The position numbers were made by a program, and so were the translations under genes. From the NCBI RefSeq assembly GCF_025567285.1, contig NZ_JAOQJT010000009.1, forward strand, positions 80,519 through 144,518: a stretch of 64,000 bases of DNA. Reading direction: 5' to 3'. Under the pieces are notes generated by a model. It saw only the letters and a program-made list of their open reading frames with translations, was not told the DNA's origin and searched no databases. Position 1 is the first letter of the stretch, and every line of letters starts with the position of its first letter. The DNA comes from Coprococcus aceti. Its GTDB lineage: Bacteria; Bacillota; Clostridia; Lachnospirales; Lachnospiraceae. Positions 8,701 through 20,266 of the stretch are shown here, piece after piece.

Positions 8701-10268
8701 CTTTCCCCATTTCTATCTAGGACACTTATAATGCTCTCTAATGTTTCTGTTATATTCTTATCTTCAAGCCCTAAATTGTTTGCGTTATTAAGAATCTGTT
8801 TATACCATTCATCTATCAAATTATATGTTGTATTACATTTTTTACATATATTATCCGTATCCAAATGTTGCCAGATAAAAAGATTACTTGGTATGCGCAA
8901 TATATTTCTCAGCTTCTTATCCAAAAAAATATATTTTTCTCCAACTATATTTTGTACCGTCTCATCATCTATATTTCCAATACATACTTGTTCCCATTTT
9001 TCTGAATTGCCATCTTCATTTTCAAACAAATTCTTGATATTATTATCATTTTTCAAATCAAAATCTCTACATACAAATACTGTTACTATTTTATGTTTTC
9101 TATTAGCATTAAGAATTTTTATCTGTTTTATTATTTCAATACATATTGATAATGGTTCAGCAGAATTTGACTGAGTCCATCTCAAAGAATCCAATTGATC
9201 AAAAATTAAAACAGCTTTGCTTTCTAATGATATCCGATGAAGAGAATACTCTACCGTACAAGGTAATCCCAATTTTTTTGCCCATTCTTTACTATTCTCT
9301 CTTGGCATTTTTCTATCAAGTTTTATCGCTAAATGCGGAATATTGGTCTCTTCACAATAATTCAATATCGACTCTGTACAGCCACTTTTGCCATATCCAG
9401 CCCCTCCCGAAATAACAAATGAAGTTTCATTTTCTATAAACTCTTTACATTTAGCGAATTCTTTACGATTGATAAGGCCTCCATTTAACGTTTTAAAACT
9501 CTCACGGTATTCTTGATTTAATAATTTTATCCGTGGATAAATCATATTATCTGAATTAATCCCACTTAATGTTATCCCTTTCTTATCAAATATTTTATGT
9601 AAAACCTCAACCGTTATATTCTGACCACATATGTCACCATCTATAATATATCTAGTTAATGCGTCTCTAACTGTCTCGCGATCAGTAGTAAATAAAAAGC
9701 TAATTTTCTGATTTATTAACTCATTAAGATCATACTCTGACATTTGTTCAATATTTATCCGTTTCAGATAATCTATACTTTTATACAAATCCATTTCATT
9801 CGAAGTATCCAATTTCATATATGTGCAAAACGAATAATATGATTTTTTAAACTCAGTGCTTGAATTTTTTATTTGATAATCTATATAATCCCTTGAATTT
9901 TCACTGGTATTTATTGCTCGCAAATGTAAATCAACTATATGACTACACCCTATCGCACTCATCAATGAAACTTTTCTATTACAATCTCTATCAAGTTGAA
10001 ACTTCCAATTTTGCAATATTCCTCTTAAATTCAAATCTGAAACAGTCCAATACTCCATACTTGAATTTCTGGCTTTGCACTGTTTATGTATTTTTATTCC
10101 GTTATTATCAGTAACAAGAATATCCGTAGCAATTTCATCATCACCTAAAGCTTCTATTACCACACTACTATTTTCTTCACTGACTATCTTCAACAACTCA
10201 TATGTAATACATGATATTTCATACCTATTTCCCTGTTTATCTGCTCTTCCACCCGATTCTAATGGCAT
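5730..10268 (-). CDS. Large STAND-like NTPase with N-terminal nuclease-like domain, putative anti-phage protein
   Basis: A 1512-aa protein. The N-terminus GGRADKQGNRYE is followed by D49 and Q63-C-K65 in IHKQCKAR, a D...QxK pattern like Mrr/Cap4-type PD-(D/E)XK nucleases. A P-loop ISGGAGYGKSG (about 285-295) and a Walker B-like LIFDQLDSL (about 352-360) mark an NTPase core. The long C-terminal half is Leu/Ile/Asn-rich and apparently helical-repeat in character, without signal peptide or membrane segments. The plan (nuclease, NTPase, helical sensor) matches Avs-like STAND defence proteins, but it is not assigned to a named type. It is AT-rich compared with the housekeeping genes, as expected for transfer. 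It lies 54 bp after the HEPN gene in the same direction. Confidence 0.65.
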   Translation of the reverse strand: MPLESGGRADKQGNRYEISCITYELLKIVSEENSSVVIEALGDDEIATDILVTDNNGIKIHKQCKARNSSMEYWTVSDLNLRGILQNWKFQLDRDCNRKVSLMSAIGCSHIVDLHLRAINTSENSRDYIDYQIKNSSTEFKKSYYSFCTYMKLDTSNEMDLYKSIDYLKRINIEQMSEYDLNELINQKISFLFTTDRETVRDALTRYIIDGDICGQNITVEVLHKIFDKKGITLSGINSDNMIYPRIKLLNQEYRESFKTLNGGLINRKEFAKCKEFIENETSFVISGGAGYGKSGCTESILNYCEETNIPHLAIKLDRKMPRENSKEWAKKLGLPCTVEYSLHRISLESKAVLIFDQLDSLRWTQSNSAEPLSICIEIIKQIKILNANRKHKIVTVFVCRDFDLKNDNNIKNLFENEDGNSEKWEQVCIGNIDDETVQNIVGEKYIFLDKKLRNILRIPSNLFIWQHLDTDNICKKCNTTYNLIDEWYKQILNNANNLGLEDKNITETLESIISVLDRNGESYIPKAVLNVSQIGLSYLEHSDLVVVNGNKIGFVHQSILDFFISKKMIKDFYINNNIEQIIGDKSKQTPVRRYQVQMFLQYWLEYDSSVFLDAGEEMLKSSEVRYYVKYVFFELLGQVSETDEVIEEYVIKNCMDSTKRNTLIDNVILGRKTYVDILLKNGILEKWFYDDNLKDIVIRLLDSISVDLDVRYVEFIEKHAFVNVEDDERFKQCFYHNIESESDELFELRLKFYNKYPNWIQEFYINVYNLMKQCQIRMIMLITLLLKNHMSSSEKIIYKYEEEFVDVTDKMLVQNGEKILEELIPYIPLEDDIRIKYSSWNGNGLYNKSIERVAVELIKKANVALISKNPDFVWRYYERYMGKNYLVFNEIILHFLSYLPENYSNKVIEYITRDFERRIFDYTSSEKDQLVLARRILEVHISSCDKLRRNEFLNALIKYIPSTGKERYKQRIEYNRRHKDESVYWSFYGEFQYSLLKCIPYNLLDNYCRELVSVLDRKFNGVIYLYNKENGHAGWVKSPVCGKKLGVTQWKQIITNTRIVNRENRKNIQWKEVEGGFIESSLELYARDFQAAVSSNIVDIINMVLSVKKEKIDKIYINSLFYGASMAESINDVDVTVWEKLFSRFPYYENPDIAFPFCEIIRKVELNSWSKNTVRQLFEIASDYEKIIDTAQESSEELLSKSINCASGYAINALANLLSKNNLLLSQSKDLIDRMIKDNNKIVQFSCFPLLYQINYFDRQWAEERMINLFKLDIRMVGVMYSRNYLLQMYNEYPQDVLQIINTCFMSQDKRLIEIGGYAIGELYITKDEFKDTIINIKMMNKNQKNAIVHMAVCYLNVPEYRNKSKEIILRYIRFSDQISYPMWNIFRDNMLDLESDSEFLIEIMKSNVSELLLNSFITYLDSSIGSLKAYGEIIITLCQNCLNRVDGNKDVSYGIVGHVSRLVLALYDETVGCKSETYKKIAEKCLDLWDIMFEKQIGYTRALSLQLMDR

Positions 10269-10322
10269 TTATCTGATCTCCTACATAAAATTCACTTATC
10301 ATTAGCATAATAATTATCAATA

Positions 10323-11588
10323 TTAAACCCAACATAATAACACATTTTTTAATTGAGCTTCATCAATTTCACAGGTTAATATTTTGGTATATAACATTTT
10401 GTATACCCCATACTTAAATATCTTAACCATCTTTAACAGCCATATATAATCCAATTCTTTATCATATAATTTTTCTTTTTTCTCTGTAACCGCAAACTTA
10501 TTGTCACATAAATAATATCCTTCATGAATATACTGGTTTCTTAAGCTGTTTAACTCTTTTTTCAAATTTTCAATATTAACTTTCTCATCGTATCTAAATA
10601 GATCTATATTCTCATCAACAAAAGTGCTTAACCTATAATAATTACTTGGATACTTTCCAATTTCTTTCTCCAAATATTCTCCCATATATAAGTCAATACA
10701 CCTAAAATAAAAAACAAATTGTTCCTCCAATGTTGTGGGAGAAATAAAGCCAAAGGGGACATATTTATTTCTATTGGCAGTAGTCCTATAATCTAATGTT
10801 TTATACATTTTCTCAACAAATTCAAAAAAATTCACTTTTACCGGCTGGTATAACACTTTTTCACAATACTTATCTTTACAAAGTAATTTATGCTTTACAT
10901 CAAAACACTTATTGTCAGTAGTAATAATGTATGTAGTATAAGAATGTATTCCAAGTAAACAGTAGGAATTCATAATTACATCAAACTCGTTTATATATTT
11001 TAAAACCTCTTCGCATTTTATAGGTTGATTCAACTTAATCTTAGCTCTATTCTCCGACTCAATAGTAATATTTCGGTTATCATTTTTTGAGATACTATTA
11101 CAAGTTCCCCCAAACTCTACACAATCTATATTATTCTTGTTTATTTCTATAATTTTTTTGTCTGGATTAAGTATTTTTCTATAAACAATCTCTTTTTCAT
11201 TTTCACTAATAACTATTGAAGGGTTATAATATAAATCGTTTAATACAGAATTATATAAAATAACCCCCTTAATATTTATGTCATGAAAAAATGCCTCAAA
11301 ATCATTTTCTTTTTTTGTTGATAAATAAAAATCTGTTTTATATTTTTGGTATTGTGTCAGTCCCCATTTTGACCCCACCTTATGAAACCTTGATGAAAAC
11401 ATAAATCTTCTATTTAATAAATCCTCTATATAAATATTCTTATAGGCAACCTCCGAACCTATTGGCATATATTCATCAATGTCTTCATAGTAATCAAATA
11501 TCATCACTTCCAGATACCCTTCTCCAAAATCATATTGACCTTCATATTTTGACTCCATATTAGATACATATACACTACATCTATTCAT
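10323..11588 (-). CDS. HEPN-domain protein, ApeA-like, putative abortive-infection factor
   Basis: A 421-aa cytosolic protein. Near residue 350 it carries LRNQYIHEGYY, an R-x4-H motif typical of HEPN ribonucleases (R-N-x3-H). The N-terminal 300 residues look like a beta-rich sensory region as in ApeA-type proteins, but similarity is by overall pattern only. HEPN effectors usually cleave RNA after phage sensing. The gene lies 11 bp after hsdR and 54 bp before the STAND gene, so it could guard the RM system or work with the STAND protein. Codon use is strongly AT-biased. Family identity beyond HEPN is uncertain. Confidence 0.5.
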   Translation of the reverse strand: MNRCSVYVSNMESKYEGQYDFGEGYLEVMIFDYYEDIDEYMPIGSEVAYKNIYIEDLLNRRFMFSSRFHKVGSKWGLTQYQKYKTDFYLSTKKENDFEAFFHDINIKGVILYNSVLNDLYYNPSIVISENEKEIVYRKILNPDKKIIEINKNNIDCVEFGGTCNSISKNDNRNITIESENRAKIKLNQPIKCEEVLKYINEFDVIMNSYCLLGIHSYTTYIITTDNKCFDVKHKLLCKDKYCEKVLYQPVKVNFFEFVEKMYKTLDYRTTANRNKYVPFGFISPTTLEEQFVFYFRCIDLYMGEYLEKEIGKYPSNYYRLSTFVDENIDLFRYDEKVNIENLKKELNSLRNQYIHEGYYLCDNKFAVTEKKEKLYDKELDYIWLLKMVKIFKYGVYKMLYTKILTCEIDEAQLKNVLLCWV

Positions 11589-11599
11589 TTGCTGGTCTC

Positions 11600-14500
11600 C
11601 TATTCCTTCTCCTCTGCAACCATACCAACCTCGCCGCGTCTCTCACCATACATAACCTTCTGTGTACCACCTATACTCATAGCTCCACCGACACCATAAT
11701 ACTTCTCAAAGAACTGTTTCAGTTTTTCTATGACCGCCTGTTTCTTCTTGTCACGTCCACTTCCACCAAATCTTGAAACTGGTGGCATAAGCTTGTCTAT
11801 GTCAGTTCCGGCTGTTCTGATTTCTCCATCGCGGAATGCATTTTCTATATAACGTCTCGTGTTCTCTGGATTCAAGCGCTCCTCGGATATGAGCTGAGCA
11901 AGATCATTTTCACGCTGCTCTACAACAAACTCCCGCCATTCAGCCATTACATCCTCTACATCATTGATTCCTGCAATGAAACTTTCTATCAATGCTTTCT
12001 TGCTGCGGAGTTCTGGACTCGCCTCTACTGCTCGCTTAATAGTTATGAGGACTTCCTTATCCTCACAATGTGTATCATGATATTTTTTGACAAGCATGAG
12101 TATATAATCTATGTTGATTTCTATTTGCTTTATAAGCTCAACCTCAAATACAATGTCGTCCGTTATATCTGTACTTTCATTATTCTCTCTCTTGCGTCTC
12201 CATTCATCGCGCAAATCCTGATAACGTCCAAGATAATCCTGCAAATCACGTTCAGAAATAAGTTCATTTCCTTTGTATTCATCAAATGACAACAGAAGAT
12301 TTCTCATTCTCAGGAATGCACCAAATAACGCAATAAAGGCTTTCTGATTCTGCTCACCTATTATTTGTGGATCCATAAGTGGAAATTTCTCCTTAAGCTC
12401 CTCTACCATATCTACATATCCTGGCATATGCTCGCCATCAACCGACTCATAGCCGTAATAATAATCTTTGAAACTCTGGAGAAGAACTATTCCACCTGCA
12501 TTTTTATCACCAAACAGTGATATTGCGCTGTCCACTCTCTTCTGAAGATTTCTAAAACAGACGATATTTCCAAATGTCTTTATAGAATTTAATATACGAT
12601 TTGTTCTGCTGAATGCCTGGATCAAACCATGCATCTTCAGATTTTTATCAACCCATAAGGTATTCAGTGTTGTTGCGTCAAATCCCGTCAGGAACATATT
12701 TACAACAATCAACAAATCTATCTCCTTATTCTTCATTCTAAGCGATACATCCTTATAATAATTCTGGAATCTATCACCGTCGGTTGAATAATTTGTATGG
12801 AACATTTTATTATAGTCATCTATTGCCCCATCCAAGAAGTCCCTTGCGGTCTGATCAAGTGCCGTAGTATCCTCTGGATTCTCCTCGTCAAGCAGGCCAT
12901 CCACTTCCTCTTCATTTGCCGCGTAGCTGAAGATTGTAGCAATACGCAAATGCTTTGTCGGATCAAGTTCCATCTGGCGTTTGAACTCCTGATAATACAG
13001 TTTTGCCATGGGAACAGAGGCTACTGCAAATATGGAATTAAATCCACTAAGTCTCTGTGACCTTTTTATTTCTTCAACTGCGCCTCGCTCAGCAGACGCA
13101 ACCTCCTGTATATTCGTCAGAGTATTGTATATGTATGTCTTATCTCCCCTATAGGTCTTCTGATCAAAATGATCTAATATATACTTTGTGACCAACTCTA
13201 TTCTCTTTGGCGCCATCATAGCTTTTTCACGGTTGATATCCCATACCATCTCATCTGTGATTTCTTCATCAACATCCATTGTCTTGATATAATCAACTCT
13301 GAACGGCAACACATTATTGTCATTGATGGCATCAACTATAGTGTAGGCATGCAACTGATCTCCAAATGTCTGAGCAGTTGTAAAAAACTCTGGATTCTTT
13401 GCTTTTCCTGAATTAACAGAAAATATCGGCGTACCCGTAAATCCAAATAGATGATATTTTCTGAAATTTTTAACTATTGCTGTATGCATATCGCCAAACT
13501 GACTTCTATGACATTCATCAAATATGATAACCACATGCTTGTCATAAACCTCATGTCCAGGATTTTTCTTGATAAATGTCGCCAGTTTCTGAATAGTTGT
13601 GATTATTATGTGAGCATTATTATCCTCAAGCTGTCTCTTCAGGATACGTGTAGAACTGTTACTATTTGCAGCTCCCTTCTCGAATCTGTCGTACTCCTTC
13701 ATAGTCTGATAATCCAGATCCTTACGATCAACAACAAATAAAACCTTATCTATATACGAAAGCTGTGACGCCAATCTTGCAGTCTTAAAAGATGTGAGTG
13801 TTTTCCCTGATCCCGTGGTATGCCAAATATATCCTCCACCAGCTACACTTCCATACTTTTTATAGTTATTAGCTATCTCTATTCTATTCAATATTCTCTC
13901 TGTCGCCGTTATCTGATACGGACGCATTACCATGAGTATGTTTTCAGATGTGAATATACAATACTTTGTGAGTATGTTAAGCAACGTATGCTTTGCAAAG
14001 AAAGTCTTTGTAAAGTCAACCATATCTGGGATGACTTTATTATTTGCATCTGCCCAGAAACAGGTAAATTCAAAGCTATTACTTGTTTTTCCGCGTTTTG
14101 TATTGCCAGCCTTAGCATCCCTTATGGCATTATCACGCGTGCTATTCGAATAATATTTGGTATTTGTTCCGTTTGAAATTACAAAGATCTGGACATACTC
14201 AAAAAGCCCACTGCCTGCCCAGAAAGAATCTCTCTTATATCGATTGATCTGATTGAATGCCTCTCGTATCTGAACGCCCCTTCGTTTAAGCTCAACATGA
14301 ACAAGTGGCAGTCCATTGACAAGAACTGTCACATCATATCTGTTATCATGTTTTGCCCCATCCTGGAGTCCCATCACATACTGATTTATAACCTGCAACC
14401 TATTATTGTGGATATTGGTCTTGTCAATAAGTGAAATATTCTTGGTTGAGCCATCATCCCGCTTAAGAACTTTTCTGTAATCCTCCTGAATATTACGTGT

Positions 14501-14794
14501 CTTATCCTGCAAACTAAAGTTTGGATTTGCAATATCATTATTGAAGAAATATGTCCACTCTTTATCTGTGAACTCGTAATTGTTGAGTTCCTGCAGCCTC
14601 TCACGAAGATTGTTTATCATATCCCGCTCGGTATGTAATGGCAGATATTCATACCCCTGCTCGCAGAGCATCCTTATAAACTCCTGCTCCAACTCTGCCT
14701 CGCTCTGATAACTATCAGAACGTCTTTTTACCGGTTCATATTCTGTAACAACTGTATTCTCCGATGTCTCCGCTACTATGTTAAAATATGACAC
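11600..14794 (-). CDS. hsdR: Type I restriction enzyme R subunit
   Basis: A 1064-aa motor and nuclease subunit of normal length. The nuclease site is YDVTVLVNGLPLVHVELKRR (about 155-175), giving D...ExK. The helicase core has Walker A HTTGSGKT (about 328) and a DECH box DECHRSQFG (about 425), followed by later SF2 motifs (FLTGFDATT, QAFSRTNR). It translocates DNA and cuts unmethylated DNA when bound to HsdM2HsdS. The ATG overlaps the end of the DUF4238 frame by 19 bp. In this operon hsdR is separated from hsdS by the broken DUF4238 gene. Confidence 0.95.
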   Translation of the reverse strand: MSYFNIVAETSENTVVTEYEPVKRRSDSYQSEAELEQEFIRMLCEQGYEYLPLHTERDMINNLRERLQELNNYEFTDKEWTYFFNNDIANPNFSLQDKTRNIQEDYRKVLKRDDGSTKNISLIDKTNIHNNRLQVINQYVMGLQDGAKHDNRYDVTVLVNGLPLVHVELKRRGVQIREAFNQINRYKRDSFWAGSGLFEYVQIFVISNGTNTKYYSNSTRDNAIRDAKAGNTKRGKTSNSFEFTCFWADANNKVIPDMVDFTKTFFAKHTLLNILTKYCIFTSENILMVMRPYQITATERILNRIEIANNYKKYGSVAGGGYIWHTTGSGKTLTSFKTARLASQLSYIDKVLFVVDRKDLDYQTMKEYDRFEKGAANSNSSTRILKRQLEDNNAHIIITTIQKLATFIKKNPGHEVYDKHVVIIFDECHRSQFGDMHTAIVKNFRKYHLFGFTGTPIFSVNSGKAKNPEFFTTAQTFGDQLHAYTIVDAINDNNVLPFRVDYIKTMDVDEEITDEMVWDINREKAMMAPKRIELVTKYILDHFDQKTYRGDKTYIYNTLTNIQEVASAERGAVEEIKRSQRLSGFNSIFAVASVPMAKLYYQEFKRQMELDPTKHLRIATIFSYAANEEEVDGLLDEENPEDTTALDQTARDFLDGAIDDYNKMFHTNYSTDGDRFQNYYKDVSLRMKNKEIDLLIVVNMFLTGFDATTLNTLWVDKNLKMHGLIQAFSRTNRILNSIKTFGNIVCFRNLQKRVDSAISLFGDKNAGGIVLLQSFKDYYYGYESVDGEHMPGYVDMVEELKEKFPLMDPQIIGEQNQKAFIALFGAFLRMRNLLLSFDEYKGNELISERDLQDYLGRYQDLRDEWRRKRENNESTDITDDIVFEVELIKQIEINIDYILMLVKKYHDTHCEDKEVLITIKRAVEASPELRSKKALIESFIAGINDVEDVMAEWREFVVEQRENDLAQLISEERLNPENTRRYIENAFRDGEIRTAGTDIDKLMPPVSRFGGSGRDKKKQAVIEKLKQFFEKYYGVGGAMSIGGTQKVMYGERRGEVGMVAEEKE

Positions 14795-15765
14795 TCTGTA
14801 TCCCCCTTTGCCTCATCTTTAAGTACTTCATCTATGATTTTTAGTTCATCTTTATCAAACTTGTGATTTGAAAATATCTTTTTATCTGTAGTACAACACA
14901 TTGCCACAAATATATGTTTTCTCCATTCATCCGTTATCTCAAATAAACAATTCTTATGATACTTGTCCTTATTTTCTCCACCAAACATAATCAAACACAA
15001 GCTGGCTGTAATTGGAAATATGATCTCATCATTTTCGATATATTCATCATCTATAATATAGTCTCTGTTTGAATGCACCATATATACAGGATTATCTGTC
15101 GTTATCAGCATCGCTTCATTATCAACACCTATCATAAACGACATACCAAACATAGGTCCCATAATAGCATTTAGTACCCTCATTTGTGAATCTCTTATCA
15201 CACCTGAACTTTTATCTTGTTCAACATTTTCCTGATTTGAGCATAAAAAAAGTAAACATGTTAAACGTACTAAATTCATTAATTGTCTATCAGTTTTACC
15301 ATCGCAATCAATCTTCTTGGCCACATCAAAAGCACTATTCAGAAAATGCGGTGTTCTAAGTAACTGAACCGTTATGTAACCAATAAAGTGCATCTTCTCA
15401 TCGCGTGTTAGAAAACACTTTGTCTTATAATTATCTTTGACAAATGCCTTCTTTTCAATATTTGTTCTAAGTTCTGCATATCTTCTTTCTAATATACTAA
15501 AACAATTCTCCAACCGATTATCATAGACTATTTCGCCACTCTTACCCGTAACCTCATACAAGTCATTTTAAAAGCAAACAGAATTTGTTGGTACCGCTAT
15601 ATTGCTTTGTGTTCTTTCTTGTAAGTCATAATAAAACACACCATATTTAGGTTTTGAATTTTTACTATTTTCACTACATTTGTTTAAGTATTGTGGTGCA
15701 AAGCCTCTCAAATACACCTGTGGAACATAATGCTGTCTCCTTGTCCTATTAAAACCGTTGGGCAT
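14776..15765 (-). pseudogene. DUF4238 protein interrupted by an in-frame stop codon
   Basis: Two pieces lie in the same frame. A 65-codon N-terminal part contains RRQHYVPQVYLRGFAP, the DUF4238 hallmark. It ends in VCF and a TAA (15568-15570). The frame then continues NDLYEVTGKSGEIVYDNRLE and runs 260 further codons to 14776. A single-base change (for example GAA or AAA to TAA) explains the break, because no bases are missing. DUF4238 proteins are of unknown function and often sit beside RM or toxin genes. A TTG just after the stop could restart translation, but it lacks a good ribosome site. Alternatives are a sequencing error or a recent null mutation. Confidence 0.75.
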
Positions 15766-15768
15766 ATA

Positions 15769-17636
<1,868 letters not shown>

Positions 17637-17640
<4 letters not shown>

Positions 17641-18311
17641 TCTGCATCCTCTTTCTTTATCATATCTAAAGCAGCAAGTGCATATTCATATTGTCTGCTA
17701 TCATAAGAAATCACACTGTATTTTTCTTCATCCGTATCTATCATAACAATTTCATTATCTTCTATAACATTTATAATTATCTTTCTAAAATGATTTTTAC
17801 CAACATTAACATTTTTCACCAATTCATATAAATCATCATCATTAATTGAAAAAAACGAAAACATTGCATCAATATATAAATCCATATTTTTTAATTCTTT
17901 GTACCCACCTCTATCCTTTTTTTTCATCTTACTTCTTATTGAAATCTCTAAATCCACCAAAGAAGTCTCCTCATACAATTGTTCTATATCCTCTTTAAGC
18001 CAGTTCTGCATGCCTCCTGTGTATTTATATCCTAGCTGTTCCATTCTTTTAACATATTTACTTTTTATCTTCATATCATTTGTATTGTTTGCCTTTATCC
18101 AACATGCCTTAACCTCTCTTAAAGAACTTGGTACAGCACTCGTTACTTCTACACCTACTTGTAATACCTCATTCTGTAAATCGGGTTTATCAAGAATTGA
18201 CAAATCTGTATAAATCTCAGGATATACTCTCTCTAACAAAATCTTTGCATAACATTCTTCATATCTATATTTTTCATGCTCTCCAATGTTGCTTTTTGAT
18301 TTGTTTTTCAT
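17637..18311 (-). CDS. Small protein of unknown function inside the RM operon, possible nuclease-like fold
   Basis: A 224-aa hydrophilic protein with many Lys and Glu residues and no membrane segment. It overlaps hsdM upstream and hsdS downstream by 4 bp each, so it is translated as part of the RM operon. The segment KPDLQNEVLQVGVEVTSAV (about 42-60) resembles a D...ExT variant of a PD-(D/E)XK active site. This is weak evidence and the rest shows no motif I can name. A role as an RM accessory or separate defence nuclease is inference only. Confidence 0.6.
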
Positions 18312-19882
18312 TCATTTTTACCATTTTCTATTTCTGCAATAATCTTATCAATTTCATCACGAAGTACCTGTTCACGAGCAACGATCTCTTTTATCTCAGC
18401 ATTGAGCTTTACAATGTCAATCTTCTCCCTCGTATCCTCAGCCTCAACATATGTTGACACAGACAAATTATAGTCATTTGTAGATACCTCTTCATATGTA
18501 GCCAAATGCGCAAAATGCTGAACATCCTCTCGTTTTGTAAATGTCTCTACAATTCTATCTATATTCTCTGGTGTCAGTTTATTGTTGTTTGTAACCTTGA
18601 CACACTCCTTGGTTGCATCTATAAATAAGGTCTTATTGTCTGTCTTATTCTTCTTCATAACCATAATGCACGTTGCTATTGGAGTTCCAAAGAACAGATT
18701 GTTTGGCAACTGTATGATGCAATCCACATAGTTATTATCTACAAGATATTTTCTGATCTTCTGCTCTGCGCCGCCACGATACATAATGCCTGGAAAGCAT
18801 ACTATCGCTGCAGTTCCATTTGATGCAAGCCATGCCAAACTATGCATTATAAATGCCATATCCGCCTTGCTCTTAGGAGCCAATACTCCCGCAGGAGAAA
18901 ATCTTGGATCATTTATAAGAAGTGGATTCTCGTCTCCAGCCCATTTTATTGAATACGGTGGATTAGACACTATAAGTTCAAATGGCTCATCATCCCAATG
19001 TTGCGGACTGGTAAGTGTATCCTCGCAGGCTATATCAAACTTATCAAATCCAACATCATGAAGGAACATATTTATACGGCACAGGTTATATGTAGTTATA
19101 TTTATTTCCTGTCCGTAGAATCCATTTCTGATTGCATCCCTGCCAAGAACTTTTTCCGCCTTAAGCAGCAATGAACCAGATCCGCAAGCAGGATCATATA
19201 CCTTATTTATTTCGGTCTTGCCTACTGTTCCAAGCCTTGTAAGAAGTTCAGACACATCCGCAGGCGTGAAGAACTCACCGCCAGATTTACCTGCATTCGA
19301 CGCATACATAGTCATGAGATACTCATACGCATCGCCAAATGCATCTATAGAATGATCTTTCACATCGCCAAGATTCATATCTCCCACTCCATCGAGGAGC
19401 TTTACAAGTTTCTCATTTCTCTTGGCAACAGTAGAACCAAGCTTATTACTATTAACATCGAAATCATCAAAGAGTCCTGCAAAATCATTCTCTGCCTCAC
19501 TGCCCTTTGCTGAATCCTCTATATGCCTGAATACGTTTTCAAGTGTCTCATTCAGATTTTCGTCTTCCGCTGCCCTTGCTCTGACATTGCAGAACAGCTC
19601 ACTTGGAAGTATGAAGAATCCCTTTTCTTCTACCAAACCTTCTCTAGCCTCTTCTGCATCTTCATCAGGCATCACAGCAAAATCAAAGTCTGCATTACCA
19701 GCCTTTGCCTCGCCCTCATTTATGTAATTACAAAGGTTTTCAGAAATATATCTATAGAACATCGTTCCTAATACATAATTCTTGAAATCCCATCCGTCCA
19801 CAGCTCCACGTAATTCATCTGCTATCGCCCAGATGGCGCGATGAAGTTCATCTCGTTCCTGTTCTTTTTTGGTGTCTATCAT
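18308..19882 (-). CDS. hsdM: Type I restriction-modification DNA methyltransferase M subunit
   Basis: A 524-aa N6-adenine methyltransferase. The helical N-terminal domain (LRGAVDGWDFKNYVLGTMFY) is followed by the SAM site DPACGSGSLLL (about 230) and catalytic motif NPPYSIKW (about 307). The C-terminal part (YNLSVSTYVE and the following coiled region) contacts HsdS. It methylates the target chosen by HsdS and is needed for both host protection and restriction. It is the first RM gene, starting 30 bp after a small membrane-protein gene. Confidence 0.96.
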   Translation of the reverse strand: MIDTKKEQERDELHRAIWAIADELRGAVDGWDFKNYVLGTMFYRYISENLCNYINEGEAKAGNADFDFAVMPDEDAEEAREGLVEEKGFFILPSELFCNVRARAAEDENLNETLENVFRHIEDSAKGSEAENDFAGLFDDFDVNSNKLGSTVAKRNEKLVKLLDGVGDMNLGDVKDHSIDAFGDAYEYLMTMYASNAGKSGGEFFTPADVSELLTRLGTVGKTEINKVYDPACGSGSLLLKAEKVLGRDAIRNGFYGQEINITTYNLCRINMFLHDVGFDKFDIACEDTLTSPQHWDDEPFELIVSNPPYSIKWAGDENPLLINDPRFSPAGVLAPKSKADMAFIMHSLAWLASNGTAAIVCFPGIMYRGGAEQKIRKYLVDNNYVDCIIQLPNNLFFGTPIATCIMVMKKNKTDNKTLFIDATKECVKVTNNNKLTPENIDRIVETFTKREDVQHFAHLATYEEVSTNDYNLSVSTYVEAEDTREKIDIVKLNAEIKEIVAREQVLRDEIDKIIAEIENGKNE

Positions 19883-19912
19883 CTAATCTCTCCTGCGTTT
19901 TATCTTTTTATA

Positions 19913-20266
19913 TTAAATATCACATGTTATACGCGTTACTACCTTTTTTGAAATAGTAAGAACTGCCATATATGCCACTAATATAATTCCAATTAGAATT
20001 TTATTAAATTCGGCTTTCGACATCAATACCAATAACCCATTATGTACTAAATAAAACAAGAGAAATAACATACTACCTACTGCTGGTGAACTTCTTCTTT
20101 TATAAAATATCCCTACAACCATATATGTAATTAGCACAAGCGCTGCCCCTATTATCATGTTGAAAAAAACTGGACCAAATGGTACTTCTATGGCTGCATT
20201 TTCAAATGGGTTTGATACAAAAAACTGTCTAATTATCACACTCACTGTATGAACCAAATAATACAT
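19913..20266 (-). CDS. Small multi-pass membrane protein of unknown function
   Basis: A 117-aa protein with about three hydrophobic segments: around 30-52 (FFNMIIGAALVLITYMVVGI), 62-80 (VGSMLFLLFYLVHNGLLVL) and 88-108. A strong AGGAGG box precedes the ATG, so the gene is likely real. It lies 30 bp upstream of hsdM on the same strand and may be the first gene of the defence operon. No family was recognised. A defence role is suggested only by position. Confidence 0.6.
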   Translation of the reverse strand: MYYLVHTVSVIIRQFFVSNPFENAAIEVPFGPVFFNMIIGAALVLITYMVVGIFYKRRSSPAVGSMLFLLFYLVHNGLLVLMSKAEFNKILIGIILVAYMAVLTISKKVVTRITCDI

